Positions 39,001 through 48,601 of a stretch of 64,000 nt of DNA are shown here, in pieces; positions within the stretch are counted from its first letter, which is position 1, and each line of letters starts with the position of its first letter. The translations under genes were made by a program, and so were the position numbers. Source of the stretch: Phytophthora sp. 'mugwort' (taxonomy: Eukaryota > Oomycota > Peronosporomycetes > Peronosporales > Peronosporaceae); the NCBI GenBank assembly GCA_033558025.1, contig JAUCEF010000006.1, forward strand, positions 2,604,001 through 2,668,000, written 5' to 3'. Under the pieces are notes generated by a model. It was not told where the DNA came from. It saw only the letters and a program-made list of their open reading frames with translations, and did no database searches.

Positions 39001-39508
39001 AATGCGGGTCCTCGGGCTGTGTCCGCACCAGGAAGAGCGCATGACCCGCGAAGAGCTCCGTCTCGAAGGCGATGGGCGCGCGAGAATTCATTTCCATGTC
39101 CTCGTGTTGCGCGCTGAAACTGCCTACGTCAGTGACCACGAGGCTGGCAATGCGCTGCCGTGCTATGCGCTGACGACGCTGCATCTCCTCGTCCTGCTCG
39201 TCGTCCTCTTGGTCCTGCAACTCTGCGTCTGCATCGTCCTGGACCTCCTCGTGCACGGGTAAGATCTCGTCGTCGCCTTCAGTGGACGCGTCATCCTCCA
39301 GAGCGTACGACATCCGCTCAAATTCCGCGTGCCTACAGCCACGCTGCAACTGCTCGCCGAGCGAGGCGCCGTGCTCTAACAGGAGGAAAATCAGCAGCGC
39401 GCCCAGCAGCCCGTAGAGCCCCAGCACGTAGTGCACTGCCACACTGAGCGACGCCAGCGCCGCCAGGTCTGGCAACCAGTCCGCGTCGTCCGCCATGCGT
39501 CCGCCCAT
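36092..39508 (-). CDS. Membrane-anchored DUF1769-PH-DUF547 protein
   Basis: 1,138 residues from the ATG at 39508 (frame open upstream without another ATG). A hydrophobic hairpin (about 17-50, VHYVLGLYGLLGALLIFLLL) suggests one or two membrane passes near the N-terminus, followed by an acidic stretch. Residues about 144-232 resemble DUF1769 (FWIQVQGRFKQAPRG, VYLGGELP). Residues about 652-757 form a pleckstrin-homology domain (VVFEGVVYRYYTAEFL to AWVRGILQYC). Residues about 828-1066 form DUF547 (EEQVAFYLNLYHTVLAHAMI, SVNSVMTASNGP, IYCVRKLLGFM). PH plus membrane anchor points to a lipid-contact or membrane-tethering role, but no activity is established for DUF547. The order seems unusual (see findings). 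The gene is divergent from the nucleotidyltransferase gene, with 617 bp between starts. Confidence 0.78.
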   Translation of the reverse strand: MGGRMADDADWLPDLAALASLSVAVHYVLGLYGLLGALLIFLLLEHGASLGEQLQRGCRHAEFERMSYALEDDASTEGDDEILPVHEEVQDDADAELQDQEDDEQDEEMQRRQRIARQRIASLVVTDVGSFSAQHEDMEMNSRAPIAFETELFAGHALFLVRTQPEDPHYAALFAGKRRMFWIQVQGRFKQAPRGPVYLGGELPARIAPGVFTRSVALVIMGLIRRLVGRVSFSFGSENSDELPAVAFPLYQSVDQFIETPVGEMPPVLGTGDFGENEEQRKKRRHTPLGAEKYVVGPTYTFDFHTMYVDLTRWETANLPGGLNAMDLASFFDSLPLRLVAYEVRATALEASDSHRQRDKDYLFSFEVKYDKHRRHLRNDYEAMTTEESMREGAGRGNATSDRVSTVSGTGLSLLSSEMSTMSTTLSDASSLTEEDPELAQEHAAFLRLEHARRLGQLSFSYLCWMEEVDVASDVRRVHYVFAVRDKVGEYDEGGLDGDDELAKPQCCYRLAIVSSYELRNLLQGRHTQKNGKAAEEVAKLRFHSRSRIGSYSTISTEAQQVVMHLHNLAGEPLPPLALPSYSSDCPSDTETIDRGDNGEDKATLNESRLIAAQAALYKCLMKRQRLQESFTARTKLSPSRIGVNLSRRDREDMGVVFEGVVYRYYTAEFLRQEVLLLTKDSLLFYRSYASSAEKQVSCSHIIGARAVEVPSSAAYHDGASGTDGAFALQISTFAEEIVLCVGTSSTRDAWVRGILQYCNPKNNFDRALQGETCIGFATATALRPANRVELNSRLLFPQLKQHEPSAGDASGQAGIETTSADTIPGALKLVKRTLTRALHILSNPQQLSVTDVLAFLDDASALRAVDLTLLQDSGSHEEQVAFYLNLYHTVLAHAMIAQGFPRGKGQWSHFLTRTCYALSRGPDGELVSLSLAEIEHVILRARLPRAELPHLSVNSVMTASNGPASRLHGLGIAHPDFRLSLALVLNHINSEEIVIYEPESVHDQLNAVLRALLKRSSAQGYLQMKEGSNTIMLPRVCEWYRHDFGGVAKTHVGQRKEDTSAIYCVRKLLGFMDSTLQLQVINALGLDDAPLRIKFRPFKYTPKTTLVENTGCRRIVPESNARNVDSVQTEDGGMTQL

Positions 39509-40125
39509 GCGTCCGCTCTGTTTGTTCACAAAGTGGGCCGACGCGAAAAGTTCTCGCGGTAAGGTGATAAACCGGATGGCAAAAATGCGCGGAGTGTATG
39601 TTTGCCACGCGTGGGTTTTGCAATAATGGACACTTCTGTGGAAGCCAACCCGCAGGCGGTTGCGGAAAAGGGATGGAAACGCCCAAAAGGAATCACTCAC
39701 TAGAAGTGGAAAAGATTGCTGCGACCGAAAGAAAAAAAAAGCTGGGTTTCGCAACTGATTTTGGACGCCGTCACAGGGTGGGATTCTCAGACTCAGACGG
39801 CGCTACGCCTACTAGCGTAACGCTATAGTCATGCTCGCGGGGCAAAGTGGCGGTGGCGGCACTTTGCTAGCCTTGCCGGTGCTGCTGGCCACGGTGAAGC
39901 CCTGACACCAGTCATCGCCGCTGACCCTATACTATACGCCGCTTCACAAAAGATCTCTTCACGACGGCGCGAGCTGGACGGCAGAGGCGGAAGATAGTCG
40001 ATGTGGCGCACATATATTACGTGCCAACACACCAACATTAATCGCTCCGCTTAGCTCGTCCAGTGCTTGTGTGTCCACAGTACAAGCCGCCGAGACCCCG
40101 AGCACGTGACGTCATTGCTCCCGTC
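39509..40125. other. Divergent promoter region
   Basis: 617 bases between the start codons of two divergent genes. Both adjoining frames are open some way into it without an ATG. No other feature is seen. Confidence 0.5.
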
Positions 40126-42153
40126 ATGAAGCCCCGCGACGCTGCCTTCGTGGTGGACCACCGGCGTCAGCTCAGCGCCGGGGCGGCGGCGGCCCACGCG
40201 CCGCGTAGAGACGACGATAGGATCACCAAGAAACATCAGGTCAAGGATGCCGCCTTCCAGCAGCCGCCGCAGCGGCCACATCCGTCCTCCTCCAAGACCC
40301 CCGCGCATGCTGCCTCCCAACTACCGGCCAAACCTCCCAAGAAACAGAGCAAGAAGAAAGACAACAAGGCTAAGAAGACGCTGCAAAAACCGCTGCAAGA
40401 CGCCGCCGACCTGCTGCGCCAGGACAGCGTCAAGAGCCGCAACCACAAGCTCGTGCTGGCCCCGGCCGTGGGATCTGCGGCCTCCCCCACATCGTTCTCC
40501 GTCTCCAACAATTTTCCCAGCTGGGGAGCCAAGTGGAAGAAGCAAGAGACCCCGAGGCCGACACTCATGGCCATGCAGGCCAACCACGCAGTGACCGATG
40601 CGCTCCATGAGGAAATTCTTGAGTACACCAATTACACGAAAAAGACGGTGGACAAGATGGCTGTGCACATCGAGGAGATGATTACCAACGTGCGCGCGAG
40701 CGTAATGACGCTCTGGCCGCAGTCCAAAGTGGAGACCTTTGGGTCGTACTCGACTGGCATTTGGCTGCCTAGTAGCGACGTGGACCTCGTGATTCTGGAG
40801 GTGTTGGAGGTGAACGACTCGAAGCTGACGGCCAAGTATCTGAGAGAGCTGTCGAATGTGCTGGAGAAGATGCCGTGGGTCGAGTCGTTGCTGTGCTTGG
40901 ACACTGCCAAGGTGCCCGTATTGAAGCTTGTAAGCGCCGAAACATCTGTGCCCATTGACATCACTTTCGAGTCGGCTGCGACACACAGCGGATTACTTGC
41001 ACGTGATCTCATTAAGCGCTATGCGGACAATATGCCCGAGCTCTATCCGTTGGCGATTGTGTTCAAGCAGCTCCTGCGCGAACGCGATTTGAACGACGCA
41101 TATACTGGAGGCCTCAGCTCGTATTCGGTGGTACTTATGATTATTCACTTCTCGCAGCTGTGGCGGAATGGCGACTCGTGCTTCGAAGCAGCTTCAATCT
41201 ATGCGTCGGGATCGCTGCCGCCAGCGCCGTCCAAGATGTTAGATCAGAAGGCAGGACGGATACAGGCAGATTCGGCTTCAGCTTCGACAGGCGGTAGTAT
41301 TAAGGTCGGCAGCGAATTTAATGCTACCGCGACGTCGCCTAGCAAGGTATTGCGTTCAGGAATGGCCTCTGCAGGTGCTAAAAGCCCCCTGAAAAAGTCA
41401 GCGTCAGTGCCGCTGCTAGCCCCAACCTCTTCTTATGCAGCGATTGTGGCAAAACAACAGGCTGCGGACGATTCTTCGCGCGAAACTTCGCCTGATCTGC
41501 GCTTCAGCTATGCCGCAGTTGCAGCAGGTATCGCAAAAGTGTCAGCGACGAAAAAGCCCGCCGGACCACCATCTAGCTACGCTGCAGCGGTATCTGCTCC
41601 TGCGGGGTCGTCATCCTCGGCAGCTAAGCGAAAAAATGTTACTACGACGAAGAAGAAAGCACAGGATGCTCATTCACTGGATTCCATTAGCGTGTCGAGC
41701 AGTAACGCAGACACAGAAGACTCGAGCTCGTCGTGTAGTCACTCTTCTTCAGCGGATAGTGACGACGAGACGGTGCCTCAGCAGTCCCCTGTGTCTCTTG
41801 GCCAGCACCTGCTTATGATCCTCGAGTTCTTTGGCATTATCTTCGACTACCGCAAGAACGGGCTGTCTGTACGCGACGGAGGATACATTTACAGGCTTGC
41901 GGACAACCACCGCTCGCAGATCGGGAAGCCAGCGTTGGTGATCGAGGATCCGATTCACCCGGATCGCAATGTTAGCGCCAGCAGCTTTGCGTTCTCCAAG
42001 GTCGTAGCACTGTTCGAGGACTCGTACTATGCTCTTAAGTACTTCCGTGCTTCGAAGTTCACGCCATCGGCGCTGAGCTGTCTGCTGAGTACGTCTGGGC
42101 ATACGAGCCATGCCAGCCATAGTCACAGTAAAATGCAGGCTGCTCGGTCATAG
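40126..42153 (+). CDS. Non-canonical poly(A)/nucleotidyltransferase (TRF4/5, TENT4-like)
   Basis: 675 residues from the ATG at 40126. After a basic low-complexity N-terminus (KKQSKKKDNKAKK) the pol-beta-like catalytic core has FGSYSTGIWLPSSDVDL (G206-S207, catalytic D218 and D220) and the third carboxylate D278 in VPIDITF. The central helical domain contains LYPLAIVFKQLLRERDL and GGLSSYSVVLMIIHF. The PAP-associated part (LGQHLLMILEFFGIIFDYRKNGLSVRDGG, given as separate motifs LGQHLLMILEF and NGLSVRDGG, then IEDPIHPDRNV) follows after an insertion of about 200 residues that is Ser-rich and contains three SYAA motifs. TRF4/5 enzymes add short oligo(A) tails to nuclear RNAs for exosome decay (TRAMP) or mixed tails to mRNAs. 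Cytoplasmic GLD2-like activity is the alternative. Confidence 0.88.
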   Translation: MKPRDAAFVVDHRRQLSAGAAAAHAPRRDDDRITKKHQVKDAAFQQPPQRPHPSSSKTPAHAASQLPAKPPKKQSKKKDNKAKKTLQKPLQDAADLLRQDSVKSRNHKLVLAPAVGSAASPTSFSVSNNFPSWGAKWKKQETPRPTLMAMQANHAVTDALHEEILEYTNYTKKTVDKMAVHIEEMITNVRASVMTLWPQSKVETFGSYSTGIWLPSSDVDLVILEVLEVNDSKLTAKYLRELSNVLEKMPWVESLLCLDTAKVPVLKLVSAETSVPIDITFESAATHSGLLARDLIKRYADNMPELYPLAIVFKQLLRERDLNDAYTGGLSSYSVVLMIIHFSQLWRNGDSCFEAASIYASGSLPPAPSKMLDQKAGRIQADSASASTGGSIKVGSEFNATATSPSKVLRSGMASAGAKSPLKKSASVPLLAPTSSYAAIVAKQQAADDSSRETSPDLRFSYAAVAAGIAKVSATKKPAGPPSSYAAAVSAPAGSSSSAAKRKNVTTTKKKAQDAHSLDSISVSSSNADTEDSSSSCSHSSSADSDDETVPQQSPVSLGQHLLMILEFFGIIFDYRKNGLSVRDGGYIYRLADNHRSQIGKPALVIEDPIHPDRNVSASSFAFSKVVALFEDSYYALKYFRASKFTPSALSCLLSTSGHTSHASHSHSKMQAARS

Positions 42154-43150
42154 CATCGCCGGGACCCCATTCAAGTAAACCGAGGCATGCGTCGTGATGA
42201 AGTGTGGGGCGCGGCGGTCGATGTGTACAAGATTTGTGAGCCACGTTGAAAAAAAAGAACAGGTAGTTAGTGATTTGTAGTCTAGAAAGCAGGAGAAACA
42301 AAAAAGTAATAAATACAACGAGGGTAATTAGCGGGTATTCATGTGTTGCAAAGACTCCTGATTAACTTAATGGGCGTCTGTTGCTCAGCATTCTAGACCG
42401 CAAAAGAAAAAGTGAGAGCACAAGCCGCACCTGCGGCGGACCCTCTCCACCAGGGATGCCGATACGGCACTTTTAAAATTGCATTTCGTAAATAAATTAT
42501 GATACGGTAATCCGCACAGGTTATTTGTACTGGCATCAATCTAAAATCAATATTGTCTTCTAGTCGAAGTTTCCGCGGTCGATTGGTTGAATCGACGTGC
42601 CCAAATCGACGCAAGCCCAAAGGCACTTGAGTTAGCAATGGTCACCACTAAGTACGCATTCGGACTTAGGCGAAATCTTTCCGTACCGTATGGTATGGGT
42701 TTGGCTGATTCAAATGACTTGAGAATTGTATTGGCCGATTCAACCATGTTGGCGAACCGATCTCCATCGGCAAGTTTGGCCGGAATTCACTCTGTTAAAA
42801 CTGCATGCTAAAACTACATAACGCAAGGGTGGATTGTCAACAGTCCGACGCCCCGTCTTATTGACGCAATAGAAAAGAGAATCTAAAATGTGTATACTGT
42901 GAGGCACTTGACGATGCACTACGGAGCATGCCTTCTACCGTCTCACGAAGGAGTCGACGTCGGCTGAGAAGTAGAAGCCCGAGACCCGAGCGTTGAAAAG
43001 GGAAATCGTACAGTTGTCGCGTGTGGTAAGGCTACTTGCTTCTTTGGGTACTGACAACGAGTTTATTTATCGGCTAGAAGCCCAGCACGGCTGTTCTCCC
43101 TAAGTTTCGCTACCTTGCTGTCTTCTACCTCAACCATATGTAGTCCTTGC
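42154..43150. other. Border region between gene-dense and repeat-rich DNA
   Basis: About 1 kb. A minus-strand frame (42547-42800) encodes LSPNAYLVVTIANSSAFGLA, a possible membrane segment, preceded by an acceptor-like TTAACAG; it could be the last exon of a lost gene, but no partner exon is seen. The rest has no recognisable feature. The right part may include the 3' end of the gypsy element. Confidence 0.4.
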
Positions 43151-43197
43151 TTATAGTTCTCCTACTTCAAACTCACATGAATGGGTCTCAAATCACT

Positions 43198-44211
43198 CTA
43201 CCGAGGCTTCCGCGCAGAGATGCATGGCACGCTCATGGCTGTCTTCGTTCGGCAGCTTGCAGTGCCAGAAGCACGTGGAGTCTTGTCGGCATGACTCGGC
43301 TTGCGTACGTTCTTACATTCTCCTCCACGTTGTTGTGTGCAGGGGCGAACACGGCGGAGGTTAACCTTCTCGATGTATCGGCCCTTGTCAAGGGTCAACG
43401 TTCCTGAGTCTTGCACAAGAACGGTCTCGTACGGTCCGTCGTAAAGCGGCAGCGTCTTCCTTTGGATGCCTGTGTCACGGCGTAGGAATACCTTGCCGCC
43501 TGGGTAGTACTCCCAGTCCACGTGTTTCTTGTTCTCACGTTCATTGAATTTCTTTATCTGATCGGTTTTGCGGCGATACTCGCCCAAACCAGTTTGTTTG
43601 ATGCTTCCTATCAAAGATCATGTCTCGTCCGAAAGTTGGGCCGGTGAACCCTTGGTCATCGGATGGTGTGCTGCTCGCAGAGCGATTGTGGTGTTGTTCC
43701 GGAATTGCTCCCAGTCATCCAATGTTTTGATCGTCTTTGTGCGCATCTTGTCACCAATAACGCGATGAACTAGTTCGATAACAGCATTTGCTTGCGGGTT
43801 GCGCACGGTAGTTGATACGTGTTCGATACCATAGCTGCCCAGCAATCCATGGAACTTCTTCTTGAAGTCGCTCCCTCCGTCGTAAATGCAGCGTACAGAC
43901 CGCGGGTATCGGTTCAGCCAGTATCGATCGAGTTAGAATGCCGCTTCGGCACTCGATCCATTTTCACTGGCAGAATCTCAATCAGTCTGGTCGACGTGTC
44001 GATTATAGTAGGCGCTCGGAAATTCTGCTTGCCATACGGGCCGATCGAGGCAACAGCAATGTCGTACCTGGGCTATGCGACGGCCTTCTCGGCCGGTAAT
44101 TTTCCATAACGAACCGTGGGGTGCTTTGCCTTGCTGCATAGCTTCCAAGGACTGTGTAGTGTCGCACTCTAAGTTGCCCCAAGTAAACACTTGATTGATG
44201 GTCGCTTTCAT
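43198..44211 (-). pseudogene. Gypsy integrase fragments
   Basis: Three pieces in different frames. 44211-43978 shows part of the catalytic core. 43845-43618 (SYGIEHVSTTVRNPQANAVI) shows the region with the last catalytic Glu position and the following helix. 43614-43198 shows the C-terminal domain (GPYETVLVQDSGTLTLD). Frameshifts separate them. Confidence 0.8.
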
Positions 44212-44492
44212 CGCGCTAGCGCCGGGATGTCAGCCACTCGCGGTATGTCCAAAGCAGCTTGTTATGGAATGCTTCGGGTACGAGTACCTTCTGCGATTGC
44301 GGATCCACCCATATCTGCACTCCTCTAAATTCCCGTTTGCATGTTTCAGCAATGATGAGTCGTTGTGCTGGTCCTTTGCCACTAAACGCATGTCGAAGTT
44401 GAACAGTTCCTCATCCTCTGGCCGCATAGCGCTAAGATCTGTGGTAACTTCCAAGGTCGTCACGCACTGATGCATCTTTCCGCTCTCTCAGA

Positions 44493-45624
44493 TCATCGCG
44501 TCTCTCCTCCAGTTCGGTCGGTGCTGTGCCATTTGTCGGTAGGCGCGAGAGCGCATCGACCGCAACGTTGTTTAACCGGATACGTAATGAAACACGGGCC
44601 GAACTCCTTAAGCTCCAGGCGCCAACGCATCATGTGCACATCATGGAAGGTGGCGTACGTAAGGTTCATGTGGTCCGTATAGAGGTGGAGTTCTTGCCCA
44701 AGGAACAGACTGCAAAATTCACGCAGCAGTAGGACAATACTCAGTAATTCCAAGCGATTTGCCGGTTACAGACATTATGCAGCATTGCATTGCTTGGACC
44801 AAACCACAAGCGGTCGATCGTGCTGCATGATCACCGCACGAGCTGTAGTTGCGAAGCATCCGTGCACACATGAAACGGCTTGCCTGACTCCGGAAATGCT
44901 AGACGCACAATGCTAGAAAGTGCTGTCTTCACAGCTTCGAAAGTGCGTTGCAGCTGTGGTGACCTCTTGAAGGGTTTATATGGCGATAACAGTGCCGTTA
45001 GTGGGCTAAACAGTTTGGATCTCTTCAGAATCATGTCTCTGTAGCTAGCCATGCCGATGAAACGTCGAAGATCTGCTGGTGTTGAGGGGGATCTAGCGCC
45101 GTGATCGCAGTCACCTTGTTCGTGATCGGCTCGATGCCAGCCTCGCTTAGATGGTAACCCAGATAGTCGACCGAGTCACTTGCTCTTCTTTGAATGGAGC
45201 GTCAAACCGGCCTCACATGAGGCGCTCGAATAGAACTCGTAGATGATCCATGTGGTTGTCAAACGTCTCCGTGATCACGAGGATATCGTCCAAGTAAACA
45301 TCATAGTCCAAAATCCCCCTGAAAAACTTGAACTTAACACACGATTATCAACTTCTAAAACTCTAAATTGACCTATTGCTAAATCATCTTCTTGAATCAT
45401 ATAACTAACATACAGATTGGAATCAAAAATGTTGTTAAAATTATAAAAAATAATGAAATACCATCAATACCATGAATATAGTTCAGGTCTCCCAACAGTT
45501 CATCCATGGAGGCCTGCAACTCGTCCGGTGCCGTCGACACTCCCATCAGCAGTCGATTGAACAAGAATTTCCAAATTTTGCCACAACAATAGCTGTTGCA
45601 TTCAGGATCGCGCTCAGCTAACAA
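44493..45624 (-). pseudogene. Gypsy reverse transcriptase and RNase H fragments
   Basis: At 45624-45475 the palm motif FNRLLMGVSTAPDELQ is seen. After the mitochondrial insertion the YLDDILVITETFDNHMDHL motif follows at about 45300-45240, so the active-site YxDD is still readable. 45052-44831 carries the connection domain (SPLTALLSPYKPF, HVCTDAS) and 44753-44493 the RNase H part (LYTDHMNLTYATF). Frameshifts lie between the parts. Confidence 0.82.
45320..45470 (-). other. NUMT: chimeric mitochondrial insertion (nad4 joined to cox2)
   Basis: An AT-rich insert of about 150 bp inside the gypsy reverse transcriptase. Minus strand, 45468 to about 45403 reads GIDGISLFFIILTTFLIPIC, a conserved stretch of mitochondrial NADH dehydrogenase subunit 4. 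From 45406 to 45335 it reads SYMIQEDDLAIGQFRVLEV and then DNRVL, the conserved start of the cytochrome oxidase subunit 2 copper domain. The two pieces meet over a shared AGTT, suggesting end joining of separate mtDNA fragments before or during insertion. Base composition differs sharply from the surroundings. Confidence 0.88.
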
Positions 45625-45854
45625 CCTTGTGTAAGGCTGAGAGGGACACTAAACGCGGAGACATACGCCGGCTTTGGTATCGAATCATCTCGGGACAGAT
45701 CGCACTGGGTATTAGCTGCGACGTAATCTTTTGTTTAGTTGGCGAAAGTCGCCCACCAGTCTGACCGATCCATCCCTCTTCGGAATCACAAACGCTGGTG
45801 ATGCCCGACTCGGAAGAAGAGTTTGACGTGAGGACATTGAGAGCGACCAGCCGG

Positions 45855-46714
45855 TCAATATCCTCTCAAGTCGCACCATAATATGCCAAAGGTATCGGAA
45901 ATGGCTTTCCAGGGTAGCTCACCACCAATCCGCAATAAATTCACATAGGACTCTTCCCGAAATGTTCTTAAATTGCCCGAAAACAATTTTGGGAACTTGT
46001 CCACTAGCACCACGATTGTCATCTTCTGGTCTGCCGTCAGTCGACGAGTTGCTATCAAATCACCCGGGGGCTCTGGCTCCGGCTCATGAAGGTCAATTTC
46101 TGCCCCGCACTTCATATCGGTCGCTAGGACCGCTGCCGATCGTTTCTCAACGTTACGTCCAGTAGGCAACATGATCTCGATACCATCGAATTTCAACGTA
46201 CAGTCCACGAAGTCGATTACCATCTTCTGCTGCCACATGAAGTCCTTCTCCAGCATCACTATACAGCAGTGTATCCGCGACTCGGAACGAGTGGATGCAC
46301 GCGCAGGTGTTTTTTTTTTTGAAAATGCCAGCAGCTTCATCGTCGCCGTCACACAATGCGTTGTTTGGCCGACCGTGTTGCCTGCCTTCCGGATTGAGCT
46401 GTCTCACACTCGAAAATGATATCTGCTTGGAGAGCATCCAACGTCTTCTTGTCGATAGCCGAGTTTGTACACGCGTTGGTGTTGTGGTTGCTCCGCTTGC
46501 AGAAGCCACAGTACATATCAGGACGTCTTTGTTCCTTGTTTTGTGGGCGCTGGTTGGTGACTCTTCTCTCGTTGGCACGCGGTAGGGGTTGATGAATGCT
46601 TGATTGATTGAGGGTTTCACACAGCAGCTCACTCGCGCATTTGTTTCGCTCAACTAGCAAACTGCGCCTCCATAGTGGGAAGATCCCAGCTTCGCGATAT
46701 GCGATGCAGCTCAA
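45855..46714 (-). pseudogene. Gypsy gag/protease fragments
   Basis: 46714-46349 contains a zinc knuckle of the form CX2CX4HX4C (CGFCKRSNHNTNAC). 46352-45855 (FVDCTLKFDGIEIMLP, then LVDKFPKLFSG) covers the region after the protease and the lead-in to reverse transcriptase. Frames are broken between the two. Confidence 0.75.
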
Positions 46715-46959
46715 CCTGCCAAGCTGCAGGCATTCCCATCTTGTGCATCCGAACTACGACGTCTTCCGGCTCATCCGTTCACCGTGCTCCAGAAAGGAAA
46801 TCATTTGCAGCGTGTTGGTCCTCAAATATAATAATAAATTGACGTAATGATTGCAATACAATGACAATCTAGAAGGTAGTCCGGTCCAACCTGTTCTGCG
46901 TTGACTTCAGCTCGGACCGCTACAAAATGCCGTAGATAGGGTTAATCGGCCGACTTGAG

Positions 46960-48601
46960 GTGACCGGGACTGGCCGGACCGGCAGTGTAGCTCAATATAT
47001 GTATGTGGTGAGTGGTCCAGCGAGCTCTACGCGGAGCTCGGAGCCGCTACTAGTAGCTACCGTCCACTTCTCACTTTCCTACTTACAACATTGGCGGCTA
47101 ATAGGGACCTCTGCGCTTACTTTTTTCGAGCCCCAAGGCGAAGCACTTCATCGGTGCAAGCTCTGCGGTGCGAGTCGCAAGCAGCTGCCCGGAACGGGCT
47201 ACTCCAACTTCGTTTCGCATCTGTCAAGCCGCCACAACGACTTCCGCGCGCAGTATGATGCGAGCCATCGCGGCGGCGAGCGCCCCCCTCCAAGACTTCG
47301 GTTCGTTTCCGAGGAAACCCACCATCGCTAGCAGTGGCTCCGGTAGATCGTCGAGCGGAGCATACCGCTAAGCGAAATCGACGAAGAGCGCACGAGAGCA
47401 ATGTCCAAGTGGCGGCCAACCAACTCGAAGGCAGTCAAGGCAGACATGATGACGATGGCAGAAAAGATGGGCGCCGTAATCGCCGATGAGATGGGCGTCG
47501 TGTTTGGTGTGATGTACGACGGATGGACCCACGGCACTATGCACCTCGTCGGGGTCTACGGATCTACATGTTCGAAGGCCGGCTTCGTCAAACTCTCGCC
47601 GCAATGTCTCCACTAGATGAAGGAAGCCAGGATGCTGATGCTCACATCGCTTATTTCCGGAATGTCCTGGCGGTGTATAACCAGACCACCGGCATGATCC
47701 CGTTCTCGGCTGCGCATAACTGCAGCACCAACCACAGTTTCGCCAACAAACTTGGCGTCCCATTGGTCGGTTGTGCATCACACCGATTTAACCTGGCAGT
47801 TAAGAAGTTCTTAACGGGACACGAATCACTTTCACAAGCGGTTAATAACCTGATGCTACAGCTGCGCGAGCCAAACAACGCGGCTGAAATTTTCAAGCTC
47901 ACTATCCTTCGTGCCAAGAAAGGCAACGTCACTCGCTGGTCATCCACATACGAGATGCTGAAGCGCTACCTAAAGCTCCGGCCACAGATTCGACTGGTGG
48001 AAGCCGTCGAATATCTCGTGCCGTCCGCCACCGAGCACAAGAAGTTGGTGAGCCTTTTGAAGCATTTGGAGAAGTATGAGAGTGTGTGCAAGCGTTTGCA
48101 GTGCGAGACGATGAGCATGAGCGAGGTACGTCTTCTTTTGATTCGGTTGTGGCTGACTATCCTGTTATGGCTGCGCACCTACAACAAGATGCTCGATTGT
48201 GCACTCGCCTGCATTTGAGAACGGGCTCGTCAAGATCTGTGGCGGTATGAACCTGTCGCGGGCTGAGCCATCGACGCTGAAGGGTATGAGTGCCAGCAAC
48301 CTGATGGTCAACAAGCGGGGCTGGGCGCAAGCGTAAGGAACGAGAGAACGACTATGCTGCGCAGATTATTCAGCAAGGGGGGCCTTAGAGACGCCAAGGA
48401 GAGCAACGCACGTATTCCTCCTTGAAGGCATTGATCCTGCCTACGTCGAATGCCTGCGAACGTCACTTTTCAGAGTACAAGTTGACTCTCACACCGCAAC
48501 GCAGCAGTCTGCTACCGGCGCACTTGCTTGCTTTCTTGCGTGCGAACAAGGATATGTGGGACGTCACCAGTCTGACTCAGCTAAGCCGACCAGTTTACTA
48601 G
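46960..48601 (+). pseudogene. hAT-like transposase relic with BED zinc finger
   Basis: Three frames together look like a hAT-type transposase. A BED finger lies at 47130-47270 (CKLCGASRKQLPGTGYSNF, then HLSSRHND). The catalytic-fold part is at 47400-48218, with VMYDGWTHGTMHLVGVYG and later VGCASHRFNLAVKKF and GNVTRWSSTYEML. The C-terminal dimerisation region is at 48440-48601 (SNACERHFSEYKLTLTPQRS). Frameshifts near 47560 and after 48218 break it. Terminal inverted repeats could not be fixed, so the element borders are unknown. A domesticated origin is unlikely because of the breaks. Confidence 0.7.

Larger units (their letters stand above)
43198..46714 (-). mobile_element. Decayed Ty3/gypsy LTR retrotransposon (gag-PR-RT-RH-IN order)
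   Basis: Reading leftward on the minus strand one meets a gag zinc knuckle, a protease-like region, reverse transcriptase, RNase H and integrase, which is the Ty3/gypsy order. All parts are split by frameshifts and stops, so the element cannot be active by itself. I could not define the LTRs. The reverse-transcriptase part is interrupted by a mitochondrial insertion (45320-45470). Confidence 0.85.
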
